Shown: positions 14,760 to 24,021, counted from the stretch's first letter. The stretch: DNA of 64,000 nt from Maricaulis sp034659015 (GCA_034659015.1 JAYEGL010000013.1:124001-188000), one strand, 5' to 3'. Numbers and translations: made by a program. The notes: generated by a model not told the origin, from the letters alone.

Positions 14760-17069
14760 ATGATCGACCTCCAGACACTCTCATCCGACATCTGGGACAT
14801 GAAGTATCGCTTCAAGACGCCCGATGGCACGCCGATCGACGAAACCCTGGAGGACACCTGGGACCGGGTGGCCCACACACTGTCGAGAACCGAGGGCAAG
14901 AAGGCCGCCTACTGGAAGAAGGAATTCCGGCGCGCGCTGACTGACTTCCGCTTTCTCCCGGCGGGCCGCATCATGTCGGGCGCCGGCACCGGACGCAGCG
15001 TGACCCTCTTCAATTGCTTTGTCATGGGCACCATACCCGACAGCCTCGCGGGCATTTTCGACATGCTCAAGGAAGCGGCCCTCACCATGCAGCAGGGCGG
15101 CGGTATCGGCTACGACTTCTCGACCATCAGGCCGAAGGGGACACCCGTCGCCGGTGTTGCCGCCGACGCCAGCGGCCCCCTGACCTTCATGGATGTCTGG
15201 GACGCCATGTGCCGGACGATCATGAGCGCGGGAACACGGCGCGGCGCCATGATGGGTGTCATGCGCGACGATCACCCGGACATCCTGTCCTTCATCGATG
15301 CGAAGAAGGACGGAAGCCGCCTGCGTATGTTCAACCTGTCGGTCCTTGTGAGTGACGCTTTGATCGATGCGATCGACGAGGATGCCGACTGGCCGCTTCA
15401 TTTCAACGGAACGGTCTACGACACCATACGGGCGCGCGACCTGTGGGATGCCATCATGCAGGCGACCTACGACTACGCCGAACCGGGCGTCATCTTCATC
15501 GATCGCATCAACGAGAAGAACAATCTGGCCTGGCTGGAGGATATCGCGGCGACCAATCCGTGCGGTGAACAGCCTCTGCCGCCCTACGGGGCCTGCCTGC
15601 TGGGCTCGATCAATCTGAGCCGGTTCGTGGACGCGCCCTTCACCGAAAACGCCAGGCTCGATCTGGAGGCGATGCAGGACTGCGTCTCCACAGCGGTCCG
15701 GATGATGGACAATGTCATCGATGCCAGCAACTTCCCGCTCAGACAGCAGCAGGAAGAGGCGCTCAACAAGCGCCGCCTGGGTCTGGGCATTACCGGGCTC
15801 GCCGATGCCCTCATCATGTGCGGCCTGCGCTACGGGTCCGAGCGGGCCGTCGAGGAGACCGACCGCTGGCTGTCGGCGCTCACCAATTCGGCCTATCGGA
15901 CCAGTGCATTGCTGGCGAAAGAGAAAGGAGCCTTCCCGCTCTACAATGCAGAGCACTTCCTCAAGGCCCCCATGGTCCAGGCCCTCGATGACGATGTGCG
16001 CGAGCTGATCGCCGAGCATGGCATCCGGAACAGCCACCTGACATCGATCGCGCCGACGGGCACGATTTCACTGTACGCCAACAATACAAGCGGCGGCGTG
16101 GAGCCGGTATTCGGCTACACATTCAAGCGGAAAGTCCTTCAGAACGACGGATCGCATATCGAGGAGGAAATCCAGGACTATGCCTATCTCGTCTTCCGGT
16201 CGATGCATGGCGAGGCGGCGGAGCTTCCGGATTATTTCGTCGAGGCCGACGGTCTGACGCCGCGCGAGCACGTGGTCATGCAGGCCACGGCCCAGACCTG
16301 GATCGACAGTTCCATCAGCAAGACCATCAACCTGCCACGGGAGATCTCCTTCCCGGACTTCAAGGACGTCTACCGCATGGCCTACGACATGGGCTGCAAG
16401 GGGTGCACGACCTACCGCCCGAACGACACCACCGGCTCGGTCCTGTCCAAGACGGATGACGGCGAGGTCGACGTACCGGCCATCGAGCAGGCGGCCGCTA
16501 CCGTCGGGCATGAACACGTGCAACGGCCCGAAGAACTGCCCGGGCAGACCTACAAGCTGCGCTGGCCGCACAGCGAGCATGCGATCTACGTCACCATCAA
16601 TGACATCGTCGAAGAGACCCGTGACCCGTCCGGTGCGCTGATCCGGCGACGGCGTCCGTTCGAGATCTTCATCAACTCGAAGAATATGGAGCACTACGCC
16701 TGGACACTGGCGCTGACCCGGATGATCTCGGCCGTCTTCCGGCGCGGCGGCAATGTCATGTTCGTCGCCGAAGAGCTCAAGGCGGTCTTCGATCCACAGG
16801 GCGGCGCTTTCGTCGGTGGCCGCTATGCCCCCAGCCTCCTCGCGGTCATCGGCCGCGTGATCGAGCGCCATCTCAACGCTCTGGACAATGGCGACCTGCC
16901 CGTCGGAATTCTGCCGGACGATCTGCGGGATGAAGCCGCGGCGGTGCAGATCGATGTGGCATCCGGCCCGCCGCCCGGCGCCCTGTGCCCGAAGTGTCAT
17001 CAGCCTTCGATGGTGAAGATGGAGGGCTGCCACACGTGTACCGGGTGCGGCTTCTCCAAATGCAGCTGA
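14760..17069 (+). CDS. nrdJ: adenosylcobalamin-dependent (class II) ribonucleotide reductase
   Basis: NrdJ makes deoxyribonucleotides with adenosylcobalamin and needs no oxygen. The 769-residue protein has FNCFVMGTIPDS, QQGGGIGYDFSTIRPKG and the active-site segment TNPCGEQPLPPYGACLLGSI. It also has APTGTISLYANNTSGGVEPVF, a TSCPD domain (about residues 600-700, MEHYAWTLALTRMISAVFRR), and a cysteine-rich tail (CPKCHQPS...CHTCTGCGFSKC) for reductive recycling or zinc. I chose the ATG at 14760 with GGGGA upstream over the TTG at 14748. Its Dnr-type box places B12-dependent dNTP synthesis in the denitrification regulon. Confidence 0.95.
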   Translation: MIDLQTLSSDIWDMKYRFKTPDGTPIDETLEDTWDRVAHTLSRTEGKKAAYWKKEFRRALTDFRFLPAGRIMSGAGTGRSVTLFNCFVMGTIPDSLAGIFDMLKEAALTMQQGGGIGYDFSTIRPKGTPVAGVAADASGPLTFMDVWDAMCRTIMSAGTRRGAMMGVMRDDHPDILSFIDAKKDGSRLRMFNLSVLVSDALIDAIDEDADWPLHFNGTVYDTIRARDLWDAIMQATYDYAEPGVIFIDRINEKNNLAWLEDIAATNPCGEQPLPPYGACLLGSINLSRFVDAPFTENARLDLEAMQDCVSTAVRMMDNVIDASNFPLRQQQEEALNKRRLGLGITGLADALIMCGLRYGSERAVEETDRWLSALTNSAYRTSALLAKEKGAFPLYNAEHFLKAPMVQALDDDVRELIAEHGIRNSHLTSIAPTGTISLYANNTSGGVEPVFGYTFKRKVLQNDGSHIEEEIQDYAYLVFRSMHGEAAELPDYFVEADGLTPREHVVMQATAQTWIDSSISKTINLPREISFPDFKDVYRMAYDMGCKGCTTYRPNDTTGSVLSKTDDGEVDVPAIEQAAATVGHEHVQRPEELPGQTYKLRWPHSEHAIYVTINDIVEETRDPSGALIRRRRPFEIFINSKNMEHYAWTLALTRMISAVFRRGGNVMFVAEELKAVFDPQGGAFVGGRYAPSLLAVIGRVIERHLNALDNGDLPVGILPDDLRDEAAAVQIDVASGPPPGALCPKCHQPSMVKMEGCHTCTGCGFSKCS

Positions 17070-17141
17070 GCGAGCGGCCCGCCGCCGGCGCCGTGTTCTG
17101 GCGTCGCACGCCCCGACCCGGGCGCCGGCCGGACGCGGGCG

Positions 17142-18359
17142 TCAGCTTTCGCGTTCGACCACCATCGCCGACCCGACACCGGAACCGCCATGAGCCACGA
17201 TCAGGCCGCGGGACAGCCCGGCGCGTTCCAGTTCGGCCAGCATGGTGGCGAGCAGCACGGCCCCCGTCGCCCCCATGGGGTGGCCCATCGCCAGATGCCC
17301 GCCATTGACATTCACCTTGTCCGGGTCCGGTCCGTAGTCGCGCAGGAAGCGAACCGGAACGGCGCCGAAGGCTTCCATGAATTCGATCCGGTCGAAGTCG
17401 CCGAGCGACAGGCCGGTTTCCGCCATGATGCGGTCCATCGCCGCAAATCCGGCCGTAAGCTGGTCGACCGGGTCGCCCGTGGCCTCGACATGGGCCCGGA
17501 TACGCGCCTTCGGCTTGAGGCCCGCCGCCTTGCCGGCCGCCGCAGATCCGACGAGGCACAAGGCCGCGCCGTCCGCCACGCCGGGACAGTCGGCCACCGA
17601 GTGGACATGCTCGATAGTCTCGAAGTCCGGATTTTCCGCCAGCATCATCGCGTCGAACCCCTTCGCGCCCAGCGCCGCGAAGGCCGGCTCCAGCGCCTCC
17701 AGCGCGGCGGCATCCAGGCCCGGCCGGATGAGCTCGTCCCGATCCAGCACGGTTTCGCCATTGTCGTCGCGGACAGGGACCACGGAGGCGGCATAGCGGC
17801 CGTCTTCCCAGGCCGCATGGGCGCGGCGGTGGGATTCGGCAACCAGGCTGTCGATGTCCGCTTTTGAAATCCCGTGCCGGGTCGCGAAGAGATCGGCCGA
17901 GAGCGCCACCGGCGCGAATTTCAGCCGCTGCGACACGACAGGGTCGGTATAGTAGCTCGCCTTGTCTCCCATGAAGGGGACCTGGCTCATCATTTCGATG
18001 CCGCCGGCCGCCATCAGACCCGGCGCGCCGGCACTCGCCGCCTGGCCCGCCTGGCCCGCAGCCGTGAGCCCGGAGACGCAGTAATTGTTGATCGTCTGCG
18101 CCGGGACCGTCGCCGGCAGGCCGGCATGGAGCCGCGAGACCAGCGCAATATTGCCGCCCTGCGTTCCGACCTGACCGACGCAGCCCAGCGTGATCCCGTC
18201 CAGCGTGTCCAGGACATCTTCACCGTTACGATCCGATAACGCGGTCAGGAGCTGGGCGACCAGTTCGTGCGGCATCACACCGGCGAGCGCGCCCGTATCC
18301 TTGCCCTTGCCGCGCGGGGTCCGTACGGCATCGTAAACATGTGCATCCTGAAGGATCAT
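17142..18359 (-). CDS. thiolase, acetyl-CoA acetyltransferase family, second cysteine missing
   Basis: A 405-residue degradative-type thiolase that should cleave 3-ketoacyl-CoA or condense acyl-CoAs. Nucleophile Cys94 is in INNYCVSGLTA, and the catalytic His lies in GGHLAMGHPMGATGA. At the C-terminus, where FadA/PhaA proteins have CIGGG, this protein reads VAHGGSGVG, so the second (acid/base) cysteine appears to be Ala389; by eye this is a clear substitution. It overlaps the upstream thiolase gene by 4 bp (ATGA), so the two form an operon. The substrate is unknown. Confidence 0.85.
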   Translation of the reverse strand: MILQDAHVYDAVRTPRGKGKDTGALAGVMPHELVAQLLTALSDRNGEDVLDTLDGITLGCVGQVGTQGGNIALVSRLHAGLPATVPAQTINNYCVSGLTAAGQAGQAASAGAPGLMAAGGIEMMSQVPFMGDKASYYTDPVVSQRLKFAPVALSADLFATRHGISKADIDSLVAESHRRAHAAWEDGRYAASVVPVRDDNGETVLDRDELIRPGLDAAALEALEPAFAALGAKGFDAMMLAENPDFETIEHVHSVADCPGVADGAALCLVGSAAAGKAAGLKPKARIRAHVEATGDPVDQLTAGFAAMDRIMAETGLSLGDFDRIEFMEAFGAVPVRFLRDYGPDPDKVNVNGGHLAMGHPMGATGAVLLATMLAELERAGLSRGLIVAHGGSGVGSAMVVERES

Positions 18360-19591
18360 CGGCCTATCACCATGGAAACATTAGCAGTTGCAGAACCACC
18401 CACATTGAAGGTGGCAATCGTACGGGCGCCTTCGACCTGGCAGTCCCCGGCGCGGCCCGTGGTCTGACGCGCCGCATCCAGCGCCATGCGCACACCGGTG
18501 GCGCCCACCGGATGACCGAGCCCGATCAGACCGCCGGACGGATTGACCGGACACGCGCCGTCCGCCGCGATGGCGCCGCGCTCGATCGCTTCACGGGCGC
18601 GGCCCGGCGGGGCGATCCCGAAATGCTCGATCGCCACAAGCTCGGTGATCGAGAAACAGTCATGCGTCTCGAAGGCGTCGACATCGTCAGGCCCGGATAT
18701 TCCGGCGCGCGCATAGGCATCGGTCATCGCCTTGCGCATCCAGGGAAACATGTATCCGTCATTGCTGCCGCGGCTGGCGGCGAGCTTGGTTTTCAGCTTC
18801 AGCGGCGCGGTGGTATGTCCCCACCCCTTGATGCGCGGCAGATCGTCGAGCGACTGGCCCGTCCGCCGGGCATGCTCGGCGGCACGCTCCGCATTCGCCA
18901 GCACCAGCATCGCCGCACCATCCGTGACCTGGCCGCAATCGCTCTTGCGCATACGGCCTTCGATCACGGGGTTGGCCTCGTCGTTCTCGCCGAAACTCTC
19001 GTCGGTGAAGGCCCAGCCCCGGGTCTGGGCCAGCGGGTTGCGTTTCGCATTGGCAAAGTTGATGCGCGAGATTTCCGCCAGGTGGTCGCGTTCCAGCCCG
19101 AAGCGGGCGTCATACTCCTCGGCCACGTCGGAGAACATGGCAGGCCAGAGATAACGAGCGCCTTCGGCTTCCTGTCCGGCCCAGGCCGCAGCGCCGAGAT
19201 TCTCGGCCGCCGTCTGCCCCGGGACATTCTTCATCAGCTCGACGCCGACCACAGCCGCCATGCCGTAGCGCTCGCTTTCCAGGTCGGCCATGGCGGCAAG
19301 AATGGCCATGGAACCGGACGCGCAGGCCGCTTCGTGGCGCGAGGTCGGCAGTCCTTCGAACGCCGGATCGATATGCCCCATGAAACCGCCCAGCATGCCC
19401 TGACCGGCAAACATCTCACCGGCGAAGTTGCCGATATGGGCGACCTCGATCTGCCCGGGCTCCACGCTTGCATCGGCGAGACCGTCGCGCACGGCCGCCT
19501 CCATGAGCTCGTAGAGCCCGGCACCCTCGCGGGCCCAGTTTCTGGCGAAATCCGTCTGGCTTCCGCCGAGGATAAAGATGTCCCTGGCCAT
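18356..19591 (-). CDS. thiolase-fold acetyl-CoA acetyltransferase (SCP-x-like)
   Basis: A 411-residue thiolase-like protein of the SCP-2/SCP-x type, with nucleophile Cys in HEAACASGSMAILAA, the His motif GLIGLGHPVGATGVRMALD, and THDCFSITELVAIEHFG. It has no sterol-carrier domain. Such proteins act on branched or steroid side chains or, in some cases, in acylation. It is the first gene of a two-gene operon with the thiolase at 17142-18359. An AT-rich operator-like motif lies 45 bp upstream (19636-19657). Confidence 0.85.
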   Translation of the reverse strand: MARDIFILGGSQTDFARNWAREGAGLYELMEAAVRDGLADASVEPGQIEVAHIGNFAGEMFAGQGMLGGFMGHIDPAFEGLPTSRHEAACASGSMAILAAMADLESERYGMAAVVGVELMKNVPGQTAAENLGAAAWAGQEAEGARYLWPAMFSDVAEEYDARFGLERDHLAEISRINFANAKRNPLAQTRGWAFTDESFGENDEANPVIEGRMRKSDCGQVTDGAAMLVLANAERAAEHARRTGQSLDDLPRIKGWGHTTAPLKLKTKLAASRGSNDGYMFPWMRKAMTDAYARAGISGPDDVDAFETHDCFSITELVAIEHFGIAPPGRAREAIERGAIAADGACPVNPSGGLIGLGHPVGATGVRMALDAARQTTGRAGDCQVEGARTIATFNVGGSATANVSMVIGR

Positions 19592-19635
19592 GCCTCACCC
19601 CTGATCAGCTGCCTCGAGGCTAGGCCTATAGGTTT

Positions 19636-19657
19636 GGTTATGCAAGCCATTATTCGG
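19636..19657 (-). promoter_or_regulatory. island motif copy before the thiolase pair
   Basis: The core TTATGCAAGC at 19638-19647 is preceded by GGTTTGG and followed by CATTATTCGG. It shares the TTRTGMAAGY core with sites at 19712, 23997, 25118, 31756, 35658, 35727 and 35741. It stands out as AT-rich in a high-GC setting. Candidate operator; unproven. Confidence 0.45.
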
Positions 19658-19711
19658 CATGCGAAACACCATGTCACCGACCTTCTTGTCTAATGGCCCG
19701 CAAGCGAGTAC

Positions 19712-19731
19712 GGTTATGAAAGTTTAATTCC
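19712..19731 (+). promoter_or_regulatory. island motif copy before the nitronate monooxygenase-like gene
   Basis: GGTTATGAAAGTTTAATTCC ends 10 bp before the GTG start codon of the gene at 19742. It shares the TTRTGMAAGY core. The position so close to the start would suit repression. Confidence 0.4.
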
Positions 19732-19741
19732 GGAGAGCGTC

Positions 19742-20710
19742 GTGAACCGATCCGACATCACTGCCCGTCTGAAGTTGCGCATGCGGCTGCCCGCCGTGGT
19801 CGCACCGATGTTCCTGGTCTCCGGACCGGAATTGGTGGCGGCATCGCGCAAGGCCGGGCTGATGGCCTCCTTCCCCTTTCCCAACGCGCGAACCATCGAC
19901 GTGCTGGACGAATGGCTGGCCGCCACCCGGAGCGACGAGGCGGACGCCCCCTTTGCGGCCAACATGCTGACCCATTCCACCTATGGCCGCTTCGAGGAGG
20001 AGCGCGAGCTGGTCGCGCGCTACCAGCCCGACGTCGTGATTACCGCGCTGGGCGGGCCGGGCCGTATCGCCGACACGGTTCATGATTACGGCGGGGCCGT
20101 GTTCGCCGACGTGAACAGCGTGAAGTTCGCCCGCAAGGCGATCGAACAGGGCGCCGACGGGCTGGTGCTGGTCGCCGCCGGCGCCGGCGGGCATACCGGC
20201 AGCATGGCCGGCTTCGCCTTCGTGACGGCCGTACGGGAATTCTTCGATGGCCCGATCATGCTGGGCGGCTCGATCAGCCATGGCCGCGCGGTCCGCGCCG
20301 CCGAAGTATTGGGCGCCGACTTTGCCTATATGGGCACCCGTTTCATCGCCGCCGAGGAAAGCCTGGCCAACCAGGAATACCGCGACCTCCTGGTCGCGGC
20401 GGAGTTCGAGGACCTGGTCCTGTCGGACAAGCTGACCGGCGCGCCGGCGCATTATCTGCGCGCGAGCCTGGAGCGCATGGGCCTGCTCGATGCCGCCGGC
20501 AGGACGGGGGGACCCGATTTCGCCGACAGCGAAAACCAGGTCAAAGCCTGGCGCGACGTCTGGTCGGCCGGCCACGGCGTCGGCTCGGTAACGGGCAGCC
20601 AGCCCGTCGCGGAGATCGTCGACGCTCTGGCCGCCGAATATGATGCCGCCTGTGCCACCCCGACCCATTCCGATTTCGCAAAACCAGACCGGACCGCGCT
20701 GGCGGGCTGA
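19742..20710 (+). CDS. nitronate monooxygenase-like FMN protein
   Basis: A 322-residue TIM-barrel flavoprotein of the 2-nitropropane dioxygenase/nitronate monooxygenase superfamily. Features: VVAPMFLVSGPELVAASRKAG at the N-terminus, PFAANML, the GAGGHTGS flavin-phosphate region, a barrel segment IMLGGSISHGRAV, and ADFAYMGTRF. Many members in catabolic clusters oxidise or reduce CoA-linked or enone substrates rather than nitronates, so the reaction is uncertain. The start is a GTG with GGAGAG upstream. The carotenoid-oxygenase-like gene follows 28 bp later on the same strand. Confidence 0.8.
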   Translation: MNRSDITARLKLRMRLPAVVAPMFLVSGPELVAASRKAGLMASFPFPNARTIDVLDEWLAATRSDEADAPFAANMLTHSTYGRFEEERELVARYQPDVVITALGGPGRIADTVHDYGGAVFADVNSVKFARKAIEQGADGLVLVAAGAGGHTGSMAGFAFVTAVREFFDGPIMLGGSISHGRAVRAAEVLGADFAYMGTRFIAAEESLANQEYRDLLVAAEFEDLVLSDKLTGAPAHYLRASLERMGLLDAAGRTGGPDFADSENQVKAWRDVWSAGHGVGSVTGSQPVAEIVDALAAEYDAACATPTHSDFAKPDRTALAG

Positions 20711-20738
20711 TCCGGCGCTTCAAGGAGGAGCAAGCCTC

Positions 20739-22187
20739 ATGACCATGATACAGACCGCGTTCGAACGCGACGAGCTCAACGAGCTCAATAGCATCAACCC
20801 TTATCTCAAGGGCATCTACGCCCCGGTCCGCGACGAAGTGACCGCGCTCGACCTCGAGGTCGAGGGCGAGATCCCGAAGGACCTTTACGGCGCCTATCTG
20901 CGCAACGGGCCGAACCCGCTCAACGCGCCGGAAGGCATGCATCACTGGTTCGACGGCGACGGCATGGTGCATGGCATCTTCTTCGAGAACGGCAAGGCGG
21001 AATACCGCAACCGCTATGTCCATTCCAAGGATCATGACGCCGAGCGGGCCGGCACGCTGGACGCCGGCGGCATCCTCGAGCCGATCAAGCGCGACCGCGA
21101 TGCGCTGACGACCTACAAGGACACCGCCAATACAGACATCCTGATCCACAACGGCACCGCCATGGCGCTCTGGTATGTGTCGGGCCAGCCGGTCCGCATG
21201 GATCCGCGCACTCTGGAGACGATCCGCACCGAGACCTTCTCGGGCAAGCTGCCAAAGAATGTCTCGGCCCACTCCAAGGTCGATCCGGAGACCGGCGAAT
21301 TCCTGTTCTTCGACTACGATCTCTACAACCCGGTGATGTCGGCCGGTCTCGTCTCCGCGGACAATGAGCTGAAATGGTTCCGCGAAGTCGAACTGCCCGG
21401 ACCGCGCCTGCCGCACGACATGATGATCACGAAAAACTACATGATCCTCATGGACCTGCCGGTGGTCTTCACCGACTCCGGCCTGCGCAATGGCATGTGG
21501 CAGATCCACCAGCCGAAGAACCAGCCCGCCCGCTTCGGCGTCGTGCGCCGCGACGGCAAGGGCGATGTGAAATGGTTCGAGACCGAGCCCTGCTACATCT
21601 ATCACGGCTGCAATGCCTGGGAAGACGGCGACGAGATCGTCTTCTACGCCTGCAAGATGGTCGATAACGGCCTGCCGCCGAACACCGAGTTCGGCCCCTA
21701 CGCGCCGATGGCTGCCGTTCTGGCGCTGCAGGCCGAACTGCATCGCTGGACCTTCAACATGAAGACGGGCGAGACCAAGGTCGAGCATCTGGACGACCGT
21801 CGCACCGAATTCCCGGTGGTCAATCTCGACCGGATGGGCCGCAAGTCGAAATACGCCTACCACGTCTCCATCCCGAACACGCACACCCAGGTCTTCGACG
21901 GCCTGGTGAAGTACGAGCTGGAGAGCGGTACCGGAACCGACCATCGCTTCGCCGACGGCGTCTACGGCTCCGAACCGGCCTATGCGCCGCGCGTCGGTGC
22001 CACCGAGGAGGATGACGGCTATGTCATCACTTTCGTGACGGACAGCGCGACCGGAAAGTCCGAAGCGCTGATCCTCGACGCCCGCGATTTCGGCGGCAAA
22101 CCGCTGGCACGGGTCAAGCTGCCCCAGCGTGTGCCGGCCGGTTTCCACGGCACCTGGGCGCCGGGCGAGCAGATCCGCGCCGCCTGA
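20739..22187 (+). CDS. carotenoid/stilbene cleavage oxygenase family protein
   Basis: A 482-residue non-haem iron dioxygenase that splits a C=C bond into two aldehydes. The four iron-binding histidines are visible: His178 (NVSAHSK), His226 (RLPHDMM), His289 (CYIYHGCNAW) and His470 (AGFHGTWAP). Family entry motifs YLRNGPNP and HHWFDGDGMVHG are present. Bacterial members cleave carotenoids, apocarotenoids or lignin-derived stilbenes. The ATG at 20739 has a strong AAGGAGG site. The aldehyde products could feed the aldehyde dehydrogenase and acyl-CoA synthetases of the island; that link is inference. Confidence 0.92.
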   Translation: MTMIQTAFERDELNELNSINPYLKGIYAPVRDEVTALDLEVEGEIPKDLYGAYLRNGPNPLNAPEGMHHWFDGDGMVHGIFFENGKAEYRNRYVHSKDHDAERAGTLDAGGILEPIKRDRDALTTYKDTANTDILIHNGTAMALWYVSGQPVRMDPRTLETIRTETFSGKLPKNVSAHSKVDPETGEFLFFDYDLYNPVMSAGLVSADNELKWFREVELPGPRLPHDMMITKNYMILMDLPVVFTDSGLRNGMWQIHQPKNQPARFGVVRRDGKGDVKWFETEPCYIYHGCNAWEDGDEIVFYACKMVDNGLPPNTEFGPYAPMAAVLALQAELHRWTFNMKTGETKVEHLDDRRTEFPVVNLDRMGRKSKYAYHVSIPNTHTQVFDGLVKYELESGTGTDHRFADGVYGSEPAYAPRVGATEEDDGYVITFVTDSATGKSEALILDARDFGGKPLARVKLPQRVPAGFHGTWAPGEQIRAA

Positions 22188-22215
22188 CGCGCAACCTATC
22201 TTCCTTCCGGACCTT

Positions 22216-22251
22216 GCGGCGCCCCGTCCCGACCGGGCGCCGCTCTTTTTT
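22216..22251 (+). terminator. Rho-independent terminator after the cleavage oxygenase gene
   Basis: A 9-bp stem, GCGGCGCCC with GGGCGCCGC, followed by TCTTTTTT. It lies between the convergent oxygenase and DUF1295 genes. Confidence 0.88.
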
Positions 22252-22252
22252 G

Positions 22253-23053
22253 TCAGTCCGCGGCGGGTTTTTTCGGAGGCCAGGGGACGAAGCCGCTAGT
22301 GCGCGCCATATAGGCGGCATAGCCGGGCTTTTCCCGGGCCATCTTCTTGTCCAGCGTCGCCATGCCGGTCACATTGATCAGGAAATGGGTCATCATCGCC
22401 GGACCGATCACCGTGGGAATTGCCCAGGGATTGGCGCAGGCCGCAATGAAAACACCCCACCACATCAGCGCATCGCCGAAATAGTTGGGATGGCGCGAAT
22501 AGCGCCAGAGGCCGGTATCGAGGATCTGGCCCTTGTTCTGCGGATCGGCGCGGAAGGCCTTGAGCTGGGCATCGGCAAGCGCTTCGACGAGAAGTCCGGC
22601 GAGCCAGACGGCCCCGCCGATCCAGATCAGCACAGGCAGGGCAGGCGGTCCGGACAGCGAGACCGCGACGACATAGGGCAGCGCCACCACCACCATGACA
22701 TGCCCCTGCAGCAGGAAAACATGTGTGAGCGCAAACCGGTTGAAGGCTTCGTCGGTTTCCTTCCAGGCACGCAGCTTGGTGTACCGGGCATCTTCGCCAT
22801 GCCCCCAGTTGCGCTGCAGGATGAAGATCGTATAGCGCAGCGACCAGATCAGCGGCATGCCGATCAGCGCCAGCGGGTAGAGGCCCGTCGGCCTGTTGAC
22901 GATCAGAAGCAGCAGCGAGATCAGGCCGAAGCCTGCGCCCCAGAACATGTCGATGATGCTGATATCGCGGATCCGGATACCGATCCGCCACAGGGTCAGC
23001 ACGCACACCATGACCAGTGCGTAGGTGGCGGCGATGTTGATAAGAAGCGTCAT
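22253..23053 (-). CDS. DUF1295 / steroid 5-alpha-reductase-like membrane protein
   Basis: A 266-residue membrane protein with about seven hydrophobic helices. The C-terminal signature GLWRYSRHPNYFGDALMWWGVF is typical of DUF1295 and related isoprenoid/steroid reductase-like and ICMT-like proteins, which bind NAD(P)H. Substrates of bacterial DUF1295 proteins are mostly unknown. The gene overlaps the upstream SDR gene by 4 bp. In this island it could reduce a double bond in a lipid- or isoprenoid-like intermediate; that is inference. Confidence 0.82.
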   Translation of the reverse strand: MTLLINIAATYALVMVCVLTLWRIGIRIRDISIIDMFWGAGFGLISLLLLIVNRPTGLYPLALIGMPLIWSLRYTIFILQRNWGHGEDARYTKLRAWKETDEAFNRFALTHVFLLQGHVMVVVALPYVVAVSLSGPPALPVLIWIGGAVWLAGLLVEALADAQLKAFRADPQNKGQILDTGLWRYSRHPNYFGDALMWWGVFIAACANPWAIPTVIGPAMMTHFLINVTGMATLDKKMAREKPGYAAYMARTSGFVPWPPKKPAAD

Positions 23054-23949
23054 GACTTGTCTCCATGGGCCGCCACGGCGGACTTGGCAAAATCTGCGAA
23101 GGCGTGTTCGGCGCCGGGAAATCCGCGCGCCGGGGTCAGGGATGCGGCCGTCTCGACGGCGCCGGCGCTGACCGGCGGTCCGGCCACCGGCCCGCCTTCG
23201 CCTTCCATCATGGCGGCCCGCCGCGCCCAGTTGCCGCCGGTCACCCAGATATCGCCATGCGCAGTCGCGCCCGGACCGGCGAGCCAGGCGGCGAGCGGCG
23301 CAGCGGCAGCCGGCGAGAACAGCGCGCCGAGCGCGCCGCTGAACGCCTCGTCCGTCATGCGGGTCTTGGCGTAGGGCGCGAGCACGTTGACGCGAATGCT
23401 CCCCTTGCGGTGCTCCTGCGCCAACGCGCCGGCAAACGCCATCAAGGCCCCCTTCGACGCGCTGTAGGGCGTGAAACCGCCGATACCGTAGAGGCCCGCA
23501 GAAGAGGAGACGAAGAGGATGCGCCCGGCCGGGCTTTCCGTCAGCGCGGGCAGCGCGGCTCGCACCAGCTCAGCCTGGGCGGTGAAGTTGACAGCCATGA
23601 TATCGGCGAAGGTCTCGGCCGGCGTGTTTTCGAACCGTGCCGGTTCCCCGCGCAGGCCGGCATTGAGGATCAGCCCGTCGAGACGGCCGAAGGCCTCGAG
23701 CGCCGTCGTCACCATGGCGTCCGCAGCGCCGGGCGCCGTGATGTCGGCATGGTCGGCGCAGGCCTTCCCGCCACCGGCTTGAATCTCCGCCACCACGTCG
23801 CCGGCCGTGTCCGGCTGGCCGTCCCGGATCCGGTTGTTCACGACGACCGCCATTCCGGCCTCGGCGCAGGCCACGGCAAAGGCCCGGCCCAGCCCCTTGC
23901 CGGCACCCGTCACCAGGACCACCGGCCGGTCGATCGGCGATGAAGTCAT
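23050..23949 (-). CDS. short-chain dehydrogenase/reductase
   Basis: A 299-residue classical SDR. It has the Rossmann motif TGAGKGLGRA, the NAG element (LILNAG), catalytic Ser in FVSSSAGLYG and the YSASKGAL Tyr-Lys pair. Its C-terminal extension of about 60 residues, Ala/Gly-rich, is unusual. The sequence resembles SDRs acting on hydroxyacyl-CoA or steroid alcohols, but specificity cannot be read. It is the first gene of a two-gene operon with the DUF1295 gene, with a likely promoter 46 bp upstream. Confidence 0.88.
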   Translation of the reverse strand: MTSSPIDRPVVLVTGAGKGLGRAFAVACAEAGMAVVVNNRIRDGQPDTAGDVVAEIQAGGGKACADHADITAPGAADAMVTTALEAFGRLDGLILNAGLRGEPARFENTPAETFADIMAVNFTAQAELVRAALPALTESPAGRILFVSSSAGLYGIGGFTPYSASKGALMAFAGALAQEHRKGSIRVNVLAPYAKTRMTDEAFSGALGALFSPAAAAPLAAWLAGPGATAHGDIWVTGGNWARRAAMMEGEGGPVAGPPVSAGAVETAASLTPARGFPGAEHAFADFAKSAVAAHGDKS

Positions 23950-23994
23950 GTCTGCCCTCCCCTTCGGCGCTTTGGCCGGGAGGTTAGTAAGTTC

Positions 23995-24013
23995 GATTAT
24001 AAAAGTCTATACG
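23995..24013 (-). promoter_or_regulatory. promoter with island motif before the SDR gene
   Basis: GATTATAAAAGTCTATACG contains the island core (TTATAAAAGT). On the minus strand it holds a perfect TATAAT, with a poor -35 (CTGACC) about 18 bp further upstream. It lies only 73 bp after the HxlR gene end, so the SDR operon may have its own promoter. Confidence 0.5.
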
Positions 24014-24021
24014 CTAGGCGG

